Shown here: in pieces, positions 34,940 through 47,278 of the stretch
Numbering within the stretch: the stretch's first letter is position 1
How the letters are laid out: each line of letters begins with the position of its first letter
Source of the DNA: Iris pallida
Lineage: Eukaryota > Streptophyta > Magnoliopsida > Asparagales > Iridaceae
Reading direction: 5' to 3'
Length of the DNA stretch: 64,000 nucleotides
Assembly (NCBI GenBank): GCA_029216955.1
Contig: JANAVB010016199.1
Span: 16,025,736-16,089,735, forward strand
Program-made: the position numbers and the translations under genes
The notes under the pieces: model-generated
What the model was told of the DNA's origin: nothing
The model's database searches: none
Seen by the model: the letters and a program-made list of their open reading frames with translations, nothing else

Positions 34940-35301
34940 TGTCACGACCTGCACCCAGTGTATGGGCACGAGAAGTGGTTACATCCAGCCTACGTCGCAG
35001 TGTCGGCGATAGAACACTGTCCTAGTTCACATGCATCTAACAGTTATAGGGTACCTGTACAGTATATACACTCCGAATGGAGGTGACAATATAAGTACAA
35101 CTCAATCACAACTAAGGAAGAAAGTACGACAAGATAGATAGATAAAATCAACAGAATCCACAGATGATAAATACAAGATAAGAGAGATAGCTAAAAGTCT
35201 AAGATAAACAACTCCACAAATCCAGAATAACAAATCCCTAAATAATACAAGTGTATCCAACAGCCAGAATGATAAATAAAATACTAGTCTAGCTAACTAG
35301 C

Positions 35302-35414
35302 CTAGACTACTGGGGTAATGTTCTCTGCAAGTGCTGGGTCCTCCTGAGAGTCCAGCTCACATATGTCATCTAAGCCTGCTTCATAATAAGTGGGACACAG
35401 CTCCTCAAGGTCAT
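35302..35414 (-). CDS. LTR acidic exon, D 5' LTR copy
   Basis: On the minus strand after tgactggacc and aaaatattacag, phase 1 gives DDLEELCPTYYEAGLDDI, then CELDSQEDPALAENITPVV and TAG. It aligns with E (DLDPQEDPA) and C. The upstream exon candidate (36102-36050) is open for 17 codons ending LRIS, with the same length and ending as in E (FRIS). The donor reads gcgatt, one base off the gcgagt seen in the other copies. The function is unknown. Confidence 0.5.
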
Positions 35415-36445
35415 CTGTAATATTTTAATAGGTCCAGTCAGGATGGGAGCGAGCACAGTACATCTCACGCAGTTCATATCATGACAGAAATATAATACAG
35501 GCAATAGAGTAAGATACATGAAACGCTGAAGAGTATACATGAAGTAAAAGAGAAGATTGTAAAGAAATATCTACTATAAGTAAAGAGCTACAGTGAACTA
35601 GTGATTTAGAGTATAAGATAGACATGTGAACGGCTTGATAATAAACATGAGAGGTTGTACATGGCTACACTACTTTGGAAATGTCTACATGACTATTTAT
35701 ACTCCCCCGTACCCCAATCAATACCTAAGGATCCGTTCAAGTTATGTTATTGTACATGATTTCACATGGGGACCCATAAATGGGTGCACATGAATATAAA
35801 TATGGGGGCTCCGTGAACATGAGACTACATGAATCACGAGAGTGCACATGAATGGTGAAAGTACAGGAATACATGATGAAAGTGAAACGCACATGACATG
35901 ATGTATCCGATGCACCCGAGGGGAATAACATCGTATGAAAAGATCCATATAGTACTAATCCCTGTTTCCATCGTGTCAGTATCAAGTAAAATAATCTAGA
36001 GCAAGAATATAATCCTAGCAAGTATGAAACGGTCAGAGAATGTAATCGCCTGATATCCTGAGTGTCTGAATGAAATACTGCCTGAGGAGTGGTGTCTGGC
36101 TCCTATTCAGAACAGTACAAGTCATAACATATCCAAATTTGTAAAATAAACTGCTACGATGCATTCTACATGATGTTTGGGTCAATCTAGGCTAAAGTCA
36201 ACCTTTGGTCAACTCTAGTCAAACTAGGTCAACTAGGTCAAACCTAGCCCAGACAAGTCTCACTAAACCTAATCAGTTTATCCTAGAAAACACACATCAT
36301 TCACAAGTCACACAAGTCTAACAACACACTAAACTCATGTGTATGCATTCCATATACACAACTTGCACATTAGGATACCCATAGGCTATACTACATAGAC
36401 CATATGCCATATACACATATACAGGCATGCACAAATATCAATTTC

Positions 36446-37071
<626 letters not shown>

Positions 37072-38977
37072 GATAGGGGGACGATGCATATGTATGTGTG
37101 TAGAAGTGGCTAGAGTACATGTGTGTGTGCATATATGTTCCCAGATTTGTGACAGTGAACACAACAGTGCTTTAATCCTAGGTTAACAGGTTTTCATTTA
37201 AGTGGAATGTACACATGTGTGTGGGTGTTATGTGTGTAACATATGTGTGTATAGATAGGGTGTCAATGTATAACAGTTTAGTTCATGTGTGTTTGTGTGA
37301 GTGTGTGAGTGTCAAAAGTGTACACAAAATCAGTGTTGCCATTTCTCTGGTTTTGTAGTGTTCTACTTGTGTGTACATGAGTGAATGGGAAGCATCATAG
37401 GTTCCAGGTTTCAGTTTAGGTGTGCAATGTGTGTCAATCTCAGTTTAGTACCAGTGTGAGCAATATATATTCCCAGGTTCTCAGTTTAGAACAGTGAACA
37501 CACAGTATAAAAATACATAGTAATCAATGTGCAAATTCTCAGAGGTACAAAATAGTTTACAATCTCAACTGAAATTGAAAACCAACTTATAAATACAACA
37601 ATGAGTCCTATTGCAACTAACTCAGTTGAATATAGGAATCATATTGAAATTGAATCAAACCAATTCAGGAAAACACAATGGCAATTCAAATTCTTAGGTT
37701 TCAGTGTTACCAAACAGTGTATCAGTCCAATTGCAATCCAAAAGCCCAAAATGTAATTCGAAAACTAAATCCCATGCTAATCATAACCCTAACATGGTAG
37801 GTTAATCTCTGATATGTAAGCATCACAATTTAATCACACAAAACAGTTTAATACATTGAAAATTTTCAGGAAATCGAATAACAGTTTTAGGTATTAGAAA
37901 TTTAGGAAAAATCCCAAATTCGAATTAGAAATAACAACTAATATTCAAATCAATAGGTTGGTAATGATTGTGTTATGTGAGAGGGTATTAGGAGTATGTC
38001 CCAGTTTCCAAGAATTGGACACAAATGTGTCCAAATAAAAACTCACACACACAGCAAACTAGTGCACACATAGGCATCGTGCACGTGTTCACTGAGATCG
38101 TGGACACGACACACGACTCCTCACGACACGTAGTCATGCACACGTGTAGGGCTACACAGTCGACACACCATGACGTGTCCAAGTCGTGTCTAGAGTGGAC
38201 ACGAATGCGTGTTAGTGCGCGTGTCAGTACGTGAATCCTGACAGTGCATGAGCAGAGTATGTCCAGTGCAGGCAAGAATTCTCTGCGTGTCGTGCATCAT
38301 TTGCTCCCAAATTTTAGGATCATGATGACAGTCACTGCCCCATCCTACCTACCAAAATTCGTGCCACCACGTGATGTGTCCATGGAGAAATCGGACACGG
38401 GCAGCAGGACACCCGGCCGAGTCCCCGTGCAGCGTGTCCAGTACAATTTAGGACACAAAATCAACACGAACACCAACTCAGTCTTCACAAAAATTAATGT
38501 ACAAACATAGATCTACAGATTCTTGCAATTAGTTTAGCAAAATATGAAAATCAAATCCTAAGTGGCATTCTATCAAACACTTGCACATACACATTGACAC
38601 GTGTCCGATACGGACACCAAATAGACCCAATTTCTAACCAAATTTTAAGGACAGCTAGAGGACAACTAGATCTAGGCTAGGATATAAAGAAATCAAAATA
38701 ATAGCACAATTTGAGGAGTTTTACCTGTAGGTGCTAATGGCAAGAAAAGCCTCCAAAATAGAGTGTTCCTCCTTGCTAGCTCGAATCCCCAAATTGTTCA
38801 AAAGCTGGGATTACTCTCCATAAACAGAAAATAGGAGAGTATTAGACTCTAATGCAAGAAACTAGAGTAAAAAAGGAATTAAAATAGAAAAACTATGGAT
38901 TGGGGAAGAATGGCCACACCTTTTTTTTTTCCTAAGTGTTCATTCAATATAAAAGAGGCAAGAACTAATGAAGAGAG

Positions 38978-39040
38978 TACTTATAGGGAGGGAACCCTAA
39001 GTGGTTGGCCATAGAGTATGGAAATTAGGGTTAGGGTTTA
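38978..39040 (-). promoter_or_regulatory. D 5' LTR promoter motifs
   Basis: On the minus strand, a telobox-like aaaccctaaccctaat (39025-39040) precedes ctataagta (38978-38986), a TATA-like box. The same order and spacing occur in A and C. Confidence 0.5.
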
Positions 39041-39348
39041 GTCTAATGGGCTATGGGACAAGTTGTACTAGTCATGGAATCAATTCCTAAGTCTCAAGCC
39101 TATGAACCAAATCATTAATTCTCCTATTTAAATCTTGATTTCCAAATGACTAACTTAGGTTGACTTAAGTTAGACTAGGGTCTCACCATGCTAAGCAAGT
39201 CACCATAGCTAGGGTCAACATCTAGGTTAGTCTCCAAAGTCTCAAATAGTCAAAGTCAAAAATAGCAATCACCAATTCAATAAATTAAAATAAATTCAAA
39301 AATTCTCAAATGACCAAAATACCCTCAAGCTAAAATGTGGTACTGACA

Positions 39349-39418
39349 GCATTCTATCGCCGACACTACGTCATAGATTGGACGTATTCACTTTTCGTGC
39401 CCTTACTCTAGGGTGACA
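39349..39418 (+). mobile_element. Right end of a C-like LTR, host of element D
   Basis: gcattctatcgccgacac through tcgtgcccttactctagg and gtgaca matches the last 80 bases of the C LTR (gcgttctaccgccgatac at 20934), with an 8-base loss before the end. D landed in it. The first five bases, gcatt, would be D's target duplication, but the left partner is outside the window. Confidence 0.75.
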
Positions 39419-39570
39419 GTTTCAAGCGCAGAAGATGCGCCCAAGCAAAACGGAGACTTTGAAAGTCGACTGGTATCTGGTGTAAATGCACCCGAGTCGA
39501 CTCTGTACAGTTTACCATCGGCTAGTACTCAGAATCTAACTCATTCTTCCTACGACAGCGAGTGATTCTG

Positions 39571-39954
39571 TCAAAGACAGTGGTCCTCTTCTGTACGCCA
39601 GTGTACAATACAAACAACACCACATTTCTCTTGTAGATGTGCGGCACTGGCGGGCACATCATGCTTGCTGAGAACGTCAGCAGGAAGGGTAGGCTGTGGT
39701 GGTATGTCCCCTTCAGTAGTGGTGCTTGGTACATCTCCTTTGCGCACCCAGACTTGGCGAGTCTTCTTCGACTTTGGCATCCGCTTCGAAGGACTTGTGC
39801 TGCCTTCAGAGATGAACTCCTCGTACGCCTGTTGATTGAGGAATACCACGAGTGTCTTGTGGAAGGAGCCAAGATTAATATTGTCAGATTGCGATACAAC
39901 TTTCTCGTCAGAAGAGAAAGACGTCCCCAGCAGAGTCGTCAGCTTATTCGCCAT
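39571..39954 (-). CDS. Hypothetical protein, 127 codons, probably repeat-derived
   Basis: It starts MANKLTTLLGTSF and has a mixed, protein-like composition with a basic segment SKRMPKSKKTRQVWVRKG and a Pro/Thr-rich part. No membrane segment and no recognised family are seen. The GKLYRVDSG segment shared with 46999-47196 lies just downstream (39467-39520) in the same strand, so both may belong to one decayed element gene. It could be chance, since there is no supporting promoter. Confidence 0.25.
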   Translation of the reverse strand: MANKLTTLLGTSFSSDEKVVSQSDNINLGSFHKTLVVFLNQQAYEEFISEGSTSPSKRMPKSKKTRQVWVRKGDVPSTTTEGDIPPQPTLPADVLSKHDVPASAAHLQEKCGVVCIVHWRTEEDHCL

Positions 39955-40257
39955 AAAAAAAAATGTAACAAGGTCGTTTTGATTGATAAACCTTGGTATT
40001 TCAATTACAAAACAGTATCTAGGACATAGACGTAGTCCTAGGAGTACACTTTTGTTTTTATCTGGGAACTATATCAGTGGAGCGAGTGGTAATGCGTTGA
40101 CTCAGTTGACTATCTGACGACGATCTTGGACTCTCTAAAGGTCTGGGTTGCTCTGGATGCCAGAGAGTTTGGAGGAGAAGTAGATGTTACGTGTCTCTTT
40201 TCGTTTCTGTAGGTAGATATGATAATCTATCCGTTTGTCTGTCTCTGTGTGGATGAA

Positions 40258-40262
40258 GGAAT
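40258..40262. repeat. Target-site duplication of solo LTR F (left), ggaat
   Basis: ggaat lies directly before tgtaacgctcc and recurs at 45108-45112 after the other end (ttttaca). Confidence 0.88.
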
Positions 40263-42239
40263 TGTAACGCTCCAGTCCCAAAATACGTAGGACTAGGAAC
40301 GTAGAGATGCCAGCCGTATAATAAATATACGTAAGCTGTAAAATATAGTAGAACCATAACTAATCTCATCCATACAAAAATAAATAAGTAAAAGATATCA
40401 TATAATGATAATGAATTGTCTTTGGTACATGTAGTTGGGCGGAGACAAATCCACTACCAACTATGAAAAGAAATACAAGATATACAAAAGAATGATTTTG
40501 GCGAGCGAAGCGAAGACGATCAAAGGGCAATCATCCTCAAAGAAATAGCGATGACCATGGCTAGAGCTAGAACACCTGCAAAAGACAAGAGCACACACCT
40601 GGAGAGATAACCAGGTCCTCAGAGGGACGTAACAAGATACAAGAAAATACCATACCTATAAACTGTGATATATAATAGAAAATAAGGGATGCATGCAATA
40701 GGGTACCTAACCGTACTATAGTGAATATGCAATATAGAACAATCCTTCACATATGGGCACTCGGGCTGTATAGCAGTGGCATCGTCCCTCTCATAGGGAA
40801 TCAGTACAATCCGTCCATAACGTTCGGCGAACGTCAGAGGGAATCAGTAAAAAAACATCCATAATGTTCCATGAACGTTAGAGGGAATCAGTACAATAGG
40901 GTGAACTGCGTCTCCAACGGAGCTTCAGGTACAATAGCAGTACGTAAATGTGGCCCATGCATCAAGGAATAGTTCTTCCCTTCCAATGCCTACTGGAGTC
41001 ACATCCATGACTCATATGAACCTCAAGTAACTGTCAAGTCCACTAGCATACAATTTTATTGGTAGTTACTCCTAACCGTCGCATGCCTCATATGTATCGG
41101 TGGCCGGAGGACTACGCGAGTACGTGTCCTATATGTGACTCATAATACGTGGTAAAGTATGTGTCAAGGCCGTATGAGATATACCAATACCTCATTATCC
41201 AATGGGTGGTCACTAAGCTAAGTTAATGCAAAATAATTTAAAAGTAATTAGAACGACCGATATAGTCGCTTGCATCCAAGTGTGACTTGGACGCACAACA
41301 ATATAAAATATAGAACAAATATATGAAACTAAAAATAAATAACTGAAAATAAAGTAAAGTAATCACAGAGAAAGGTGGCAAGGTATCTTGCCTGGTAGGA
41401 CGCCCGGTGTGCCGCGATGATCGAGGTGGTACGAACTGCGACTTCGGTGTAACAACTATGCAAGGTGACCTCGGGTTGTGGCACGGACAGTTCCATTGGA
41501 TTTAGAAGGGTCAATTTTGCTAGGGTAGACATAAGGTAGTATAGAATTGGCAATGGAATAGGAAGATTGGGATTGGTCATGGACATGAGAAAATTTAAAA
41601 GAAAATGATAATAATATATATTCATTTTTTTAGAAAACTATTTATATTACTTGATAAAATATTTTATGGAAAAACTAGCTTTGAGATAAATATATAAAAA
41701 TATAAAGATTGCTTTTAGGTAAAACCCTATATTTGTGAAATATACTCCTTAGATGGGAGCTATATTTTTATTGGTAAAACTAATATTTGATAAATACATA
41801 AAAATATGGAAAACCGATTTAGGCTAAAATTCTATGTTTTGTAATGATAAATATGATTGATAGCATACGACTTATATTTAGTCAAAATATTTTATAACTA
41901 TACTAGAAAATTACTTATAATATTCGAAAACTATAATTGGAATTATAATTAAAATCTATGTTTTTCTTTTATTCAAAATATTCTAAATAAATATCTCGAA
42001 AGTCATAAAAACTATTTTCTTACATCAAAGCTATAATTTAACTAGGTAGAAAATATTAGAATCATCCAAAAATAATACGCTAACATATTTCAAAATATCT
42101 TGATATGTATTAATAATAATTAAAAAAATTAATATAAGTAAAGCCAAATAAATATAATTAATTAATATCAAAATAACATTAATGATAATAGTAATATAGC
42201 AATTATAACCATACAACATATTTTGTACTAATAATATAT

Positions 42240-42354
42240 AGAATTAATAATAAAAAATAATAATAATAACAATAATATAAATAATAATAATAACAATAAT
42301 AATAATAATGAAATAATAATAATAACAATAATAATAATAATAATAATAATAATA
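42240..42354. repeat. AAT trinucleotide repeat
   Basis: aataataat repeats are interrupted by aac units. They lie inside LTR F next to its GC-rich leader. Confidence 0.95.
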
Positions 42355-43841
42355 GATGTCCCTTCCTCCTCTTTTTACGAGAAGGGAGTCAGCTCTAAAA
42401 AAGAAAAAAAAGGCAACGAAGCAGAAGAAGGAGAGGAGAGAGAGTGAGAGAGACACGCATGAGAGAGAGTGAGATGGAGAGAGCGGAAGGAAAGAGAGTC
42501 GAGAGCGGTGGGGAAGATCGAGGGAGAGAGCAGCGGAAGAGAGGGAGAAACACGCGGAGAGGGGATGCACGCGCGGAAGGAGCGGATGTCACTAGGACGC
42601 GGTGGCGGTGGCTCAGATGAGAGCACGGCGCACGGGGAAGACCTGGCCAGCGGTGGCTACGACTAGGCGCAGGATGGGCTCTGCGAAGGGCATGGTTCGA
42701 TACGATGGCAGCACTCACCGTGGCCGACGCTGAACTAGATCGACGGTTCAGCGCTGTCCCGTGCTGGATCTGGGTGGAGAAACAAGCGAGGCGGTCCGCG
42801 GTGGCCGGTCGTTGGCTCGACACGGCCAGCACAGCATTTACGGACGGCCTGTAACAACAGCGTCGTGGTAGTGGATACACATGTATATGGTGGTTACGGA
42901 CGGCTGGGTTGGGTACGACGTCGAGGCGGGTGGTGAGATTCTGGAGAGGCGCGGCAAGACGGTGGAGGCGCTGCTGTGGGGGTCGCGGTAAGGCACGGCA
43001 CGCCAGGGAGGAGGTGGACGCGGCCGTTCGCCGGCGAGGCGGCGCTCGCCTGTGGGTTGAGGTAAAGGCGGTGGTGGCGGTCGTGTGTTTTCCTATTATT
43101 TTCTTTGTTTCTAGTGTTGTGGTTTGTTGTTTGTTGGTCGAGGGTTTTCGGGGTCGCCGGCGATGAACGCCGGTGATGGTGGTCGTTGAGCTGCGGATAG
43201 AGGAAAGAAGGGATGACAGTTGGTGATGGAGGTGGTTTTACTTTGGGGTAGAGGTGATGTTTCGGGCTGCCGTAATGATGGTGGCGGGCGTGGTGGTAGG
43301 TGATGACGATTAGGCTTTGATGACAGTCGCGGCAGTGGCGGTTATGGGCTAGTGGCCGCGATAGGTGCGGGGTCTGGGTCAGGAGTTGGCCGGAGCCAAG
43401 GGTAATCTGATGGTATAGGGGTGGTGTGTTGGCCGTGGCAGGGATGGCGTGGGTGGTGATGGAGACCGGCTGTGTCCGGAGAAGGCGGGGAGTTCTGGTG
43501 GTGGCAGCGGTGTACTGCGGTGGCGGAGAAGGTGATGACGGTTGGGTTCTGGGAAGATCGGTCAGGAAGCGGGTTGTCGGAGATGGTGGTTAGGTTTAGG
43601 AATTAATTGTGTCGGGGATGTGTCCGACACTGTAGGGATGAGGAGGTGCGTTCGAAATTGTCGGACAAGGATTGATATTTGTATATGTAAAAGAAATAAC
43701 CTATTAGAAAGACACCCGGAGTCGGACCCGAGGACGTCACAGCTGACACGAGGATGGATGGAACACCGACACGAGGCACGCATATTTGGTGGTAGAAATT
43801 TGTGGAATAATTCATGGATTAAAAACTTATGTAGGCTCTCC

Positions 43842-43849
43842 TTATATAG
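43842..43849 (-). promoter_or_regulatory. TATA box of LTR F
   Basis: Minus strand reads ctatataagg, with transcription expected to run left into the GC-rich leader from about 43815. It is an isolated match, supported by its place within the LTR. Confidence 0.5.
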
Positions 43850-44218
43850 GAGGTAGGTCTCCTTGTTTTATAAGATGTAGGAGGATTTTAAATTCCCAAT
43901 AGATAATACACCATTTAATTTAAAGAAAATTTAAATCAATCAAAATCAAATCTAAATATAGTTTAATCCAAATAAATCCAACAAAGATAAATCTTCATCC
44001 TTATTTTGCACTATTTAAAATAAATCAAATCAAGATTTAAATTGCCACAATAATTTAAAAATATATTTTCTAAAAAACACTAATAATAAAAATTTCAAAA
44101 ATTATATTATTATTTAAAAATAAACTAATAATAATTACGGAATATATATGTATGCACAAATAATATTTACATAAATATACTTTTCTAGTATACCATTTTA
44201 TAAGAATATTATTTATTA

Positions 44219-44811
44219 GGCTTAATTGCACTTTGCTACCCTCAACTATTACCATTTTTCAACTTTGTACCCTAAACTATTTTTTGTAACAATTTGATAC
44301 CCAGATGTTATTTTGGACTAAAATGCCCCTACCCCTACCCCTAACCCTCCCCCCCTGCACGCTCCGGCCGCCCCCCCTGCTCACTCCGGCCGCCCCCCCC
44401 CCCCCCCCCCCTGCTAGCTCCGCCCCCCCCCCCCTGCCCCCCTGCTCGCTCCGGCCGCCCCGCCCCCGCCTCTCCCCTAGGCCGCGGCAGCACGGGAGGA
44501 GGGGGGCTGGGGAGGGAGGGCGGGGCGGGAGGCAGGGCAGGGGGTGGCCGAAGCTAGTAGGGGGGGTGGGGGGCGGGGGGGGGCGGAGCTAGCAGGGGGG
44601 GGTGGGGCGGCCAGAGCTAGCAGGGGGGGTGGCCGGAGTGGGGAAGGGGGTGGAGGGAAGGAAGAGGGAAGGGCATTTTTGGAATATTTGAAAAATTAGG
44701 TATCAAGTTGAAAAAAAATAATAGTTGAGGTACCAATTTGTTACGAAAAAAAGTTTATGGTATCAAGTTGAAAAAGCGGAATAGTTGAGGGTAGCAAAGT
44801 GCAATTAAGCC
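44219..44811. mobile_element. Mutator-type foldback element (MITE/MULE)
   Basis: 593 bp with long terminal inverted repeats: ggcttaattgcactttgc at the left end and its reverse complement at the right end, matching with some mismatches for about 80 bases or more. It is flanked by a 9-bp duplication tatttatta (44210-44218 and 44812-44820), the size made by Mutator transposases. The inner part (about 44330-44680) is C-rich on the left and G-rich on the right (ccggccgcccc, ctagctccgcccc and complements), so the whole can fold into one long hairpin. It has no transposase. The proline-rich 95-codon frame at 44305 is compositional. Confidence 0.9.
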
Positions 44812-45107
44812 TATTTATTATTATAACTGTATAAATGAAAGGATTTCCATAATTAAAATCATAAACTTGGAAATTTTGGTACGATAGCTAAAACAATTAT
44901 TATATATATTATTTTGAAACTGTAAAAATAAAAATGTTTTTCTAAAATATGTATGCTCGCACATATTCCCACTCGTCGAGCAATTACGAAAAACAAAATT
45001 GTGTGCGCGACGTACAATACAGCATTGAGACGTACAACTACAATTAAAAAACTCAGTAGCAATTTATATAAAAACAAAAATTAGAGTAGAAATTTAGGAG
45101 TTTTACA

Positions 45108-45112
45108 GGAAT
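45108..45112. repeat. Target-site duplication of solo LTR F (right), ggaat
   Basis: It matches 40258-40262. Confidence 0.88.
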
Positions 45113-46156
45113 GGTCCTTCTATTTATAGGTAGTAGACTGGTTTGCCCATGCACGCATATGTAAGATGAGCCTATACGTGGGAACACCACGTGACTGATG
45201 CTATGGGGCGCATAGACAATGCATCCTGAGTCAGAGCTGAATCTGCTGAACTGCTCTGTTGGGCTGTAGTGGAGCTGACATACGGCAGTCGCAAAGATTC
45301 GTCTGTTGCTGAGATCTTGGGTGGTTAGCTCCCATTCTTAAGCAGAACTGAACCAAAAGACATGTGACGCATGTCTGTGGCTCAATGATCTCAAATTTTG
45401 TAGGGGAATGATCTGTCAGGATACGCCTAGGATCTGGCGCTTGGGGCTACTTGGTCTATGACTTTCAGAGGTCACAGACAAGTCTGGGCGCATGCAGAGA
45501 TTTTGGGTGCATGGTTTTAGAAGCGCTTGCAGAGACTTGGCTTCTGTCTTTTGCGATCGGGAGTAAGTCGGGGGCACATGTCTTTTGAGGCGCATACAAA
45601 TTTCTGGGTGCATGGCTGTGGAGGCACATACAAGTGATCGGTCGGCCACATGGTAAGGACAGCTGTAGCCGACAAAATATAATGATGAAGATGACGTTGG
45701 CGGCTCTTTGTTTTCTGCAAAAGAGCTGTCAACTGTTCAGTCTTCAGGAAGCATGCTGCCGACTCTGTCACTTAGCATTAAATGCTTGATGGGTGACGAG
45801 TTGAAGTGGTCACATCAGTTTGTGTCCTTCTAGGTGCATGGTTCTATGTCCTATTAGGCGCATCGGTATGGAGCCCATGGTGCTGACGGCGCATCTGCCG
45901 CATAGCGCATCCTTATTGGCCCGTCTGTTGATTTTTTCAAGGCGTTTGATGGCTGTTTTGACTTAGTTGAATTCGAAGGGGCAGATTCATCACCATAAAT
46001 GCAATTTCATTGCACTGACTTCGAGAAAGTTGCCACTTTGCGTATGGGTTTGATTTGCCCTGGCCTATAAGTAGCAGTATGAAAAGAAGTTTTGTTTCTC
46101 ATTTTACTTTTCTTCCCAAACAGAGATAAACTCGACCGGTCCTCCTTTTTGGTGAG

Positions 46157-46426
46157 ATGTTGTACTGTGGATTACTGATCTCCTTGTTCGAAGAAGCTTT
46201 GACGATAAACTCCTTCAGAAGACTGAGATGCGTCGGGAATGGACACTATAGTTTATGTTCGATCCCCTTGTCGGCAATATTCTTCTATGAGATGGCATTG
46301 GGTGCCGAGTTGAATACATGGTTTGGGTTTGATGTGCCCAAGTCTCATTATGATGGAAGAGCCCTAGGCTGGCAGATGTGCCTGTGCGTTGACGAAAAAG
46401 TGATTCGCTCTGACGGGGCCGAGTGA
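46157..46426 (+). CDS. Hypothetical 89-codon frame
   Basis: It lies about 90 bases after the TATA-like site at 46062 and a leader-like ttttacttttcttcccaaac. It starts MLYCGLLISLFEEALTIN, with mixed composition and no recognised domain. The promoter-like context is the only support; a chance frame is equally likely. Confidence 0.15.
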   Translation: MLYCGLLISLFEEALTINSFRRLRCVGNGHYSLCSIPLSAIFFYEMALGAELNTWFGFDVPKSHYDGRALGWQMCLCVDEKVIRSDGAE

Positions 46427-46749
46427 TACGCTGGTAGATTAATGCGTCGGGCTGAGACGATGGACCTAGATGAGACATCAGAGTGATGCTCCTAGTTGAG
46501 AGTAGGCTGTTACAAAGTCTTAAAATGGCATCATGTTTTCGAGATAATGTCGTACAGGTACAGCAGATTGAAGTCGCTGGAACACAGACTGCCTCGGTGG
46601 TGGAGCCACTATTTTGTTGCAGCATCAGTTGATGACGACCGTAGCACAATTATGCCCCATAAGGGGTGCATCGTGCTTAATGGTCATCTCTCCTGATTTG
46701 CGTTTGTGAGTGATCACATTACGTAAATCATGATGGAAGAGTTTCACTT

Positions 46750-47196
46750 TCACACCCCTTCAGGTGCATGGCGAGGCCAAGTGCTAGGGTGGTCATGTGA
46801 ATATTGTACGCTCTGATCCAGTTCCAGCACATGAGATACGTCCAGATCATTGGTGGAGGAGCAACATGTATTACGACTTGAACCCACTTCATGCGCACAA
46901 TCCATGTTGGCGCATGGGTTCAAAGTCACAAGTTTTGCCTCGCACGACTTGGTTCCAAACACAGAAGAGGCACCCATGTGAGACGGGGACATTGAGAGTC
47001 AGCTCGTATCAGGTGCAAACACACCCGAGTCGACTCTGTATAGTTTACCATCAGCAGCGCGCATGATTTTGAGCGCGCATCTCCGGTTCACTGTGGACGT
47101 AGCACATTTGGGGCGCATGGCCCGTGCTGCCTTGGATTTCTTCGTAGTAGACCAACTTTTCCTTGCCAAGATGGCAAGTGAAGAACTTACAGCCAA
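46750..47196 (-). pseudogene. Decayed frame containing the GKLYRVDSG segment, right copy of repeat R
   Basis: The minus-strand frame has one stop in the middle (TGA near 46996). It holds a basic part (ARKSWSTTKKSKAARAMRPK), then ADGKLYRVDSGVFAPDTS, stop, then LSMSPSHMGASSVFGTK and a Cys-rich tail. The left copy at 39419-39520 keeps GKLYRVDSG, PDTS, LS, SP and GASS with several silent codon changes, so a real protein once existed. The family is not recognised. Confidence 0.4.
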
Positions 47197-47237
47197 TCCA
47201 GAAGAAGAAGAGGCACTGTTGCAACTTTTTGTGGCTC

Positions 47238-47278
47238 GAACGGGCTCCCTGGAACGGGCTCCCTGGAACGGGCTCCCT
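47238..47278. repeat. Triple tandem repeat of 14 bases
   Basis: gaacgggctccctg occurs three times in a row, the last with a t at the end. Confidence 0.95.

Larger units (their letters stand above)
39419..40262. other. Unclassified repeat segment R, left copy
   Basis: Positions 39419-39520 match 46952-47056 in the same orientation. On the minus strand both encode GKLYRVDSG, then F and PDTS, with silent differences. The rest up to the solo LTR F has no match in this window. It is the DNA flanking an old C-like LTR and carries one moderate frame (39571-39954, minus). Confidence 0.5.
40263..45107 (-). mobile_element. Solo LTR F (gypsy type), minus strand
   Basis: On the minus strand the LTR starts tgtaaaactcctaaat at 45107 and ends gactggagcgttaca at 40263. 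It is flanked by perfect ggaat duplications, with no internal region on either side, so an element was reduced to one LTR by recombination. Without the 593-bp foldback insert and one duplication it is about 4.24 kb. TATATAAG lies at 43842-43849 (minus). Downstream is a GC-rich leader (42400-43800) with gaga-rich and ggtgg-rich stretches, then AAT repeats and AT-rich sequence. Near 40590 a tcttttgcag acceptor-like site occurs, but the C-x-T-Y-Y-G exon of the other families is absent. Confidence 0.85.

Noticed and set aside
42244..42880. Minus-strand Ser/Leu/Arg-rich frames of 108 and 161 codons in LTR F
   Set aside because: Low-complexity translation of gaga-rich and AAT repeats with no domain; more likely the GC-rich leader of the LTR.
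44305..44592. Proline-rich 95-codon frame
   Set aside because: It is the C-run arm of the foldback element.
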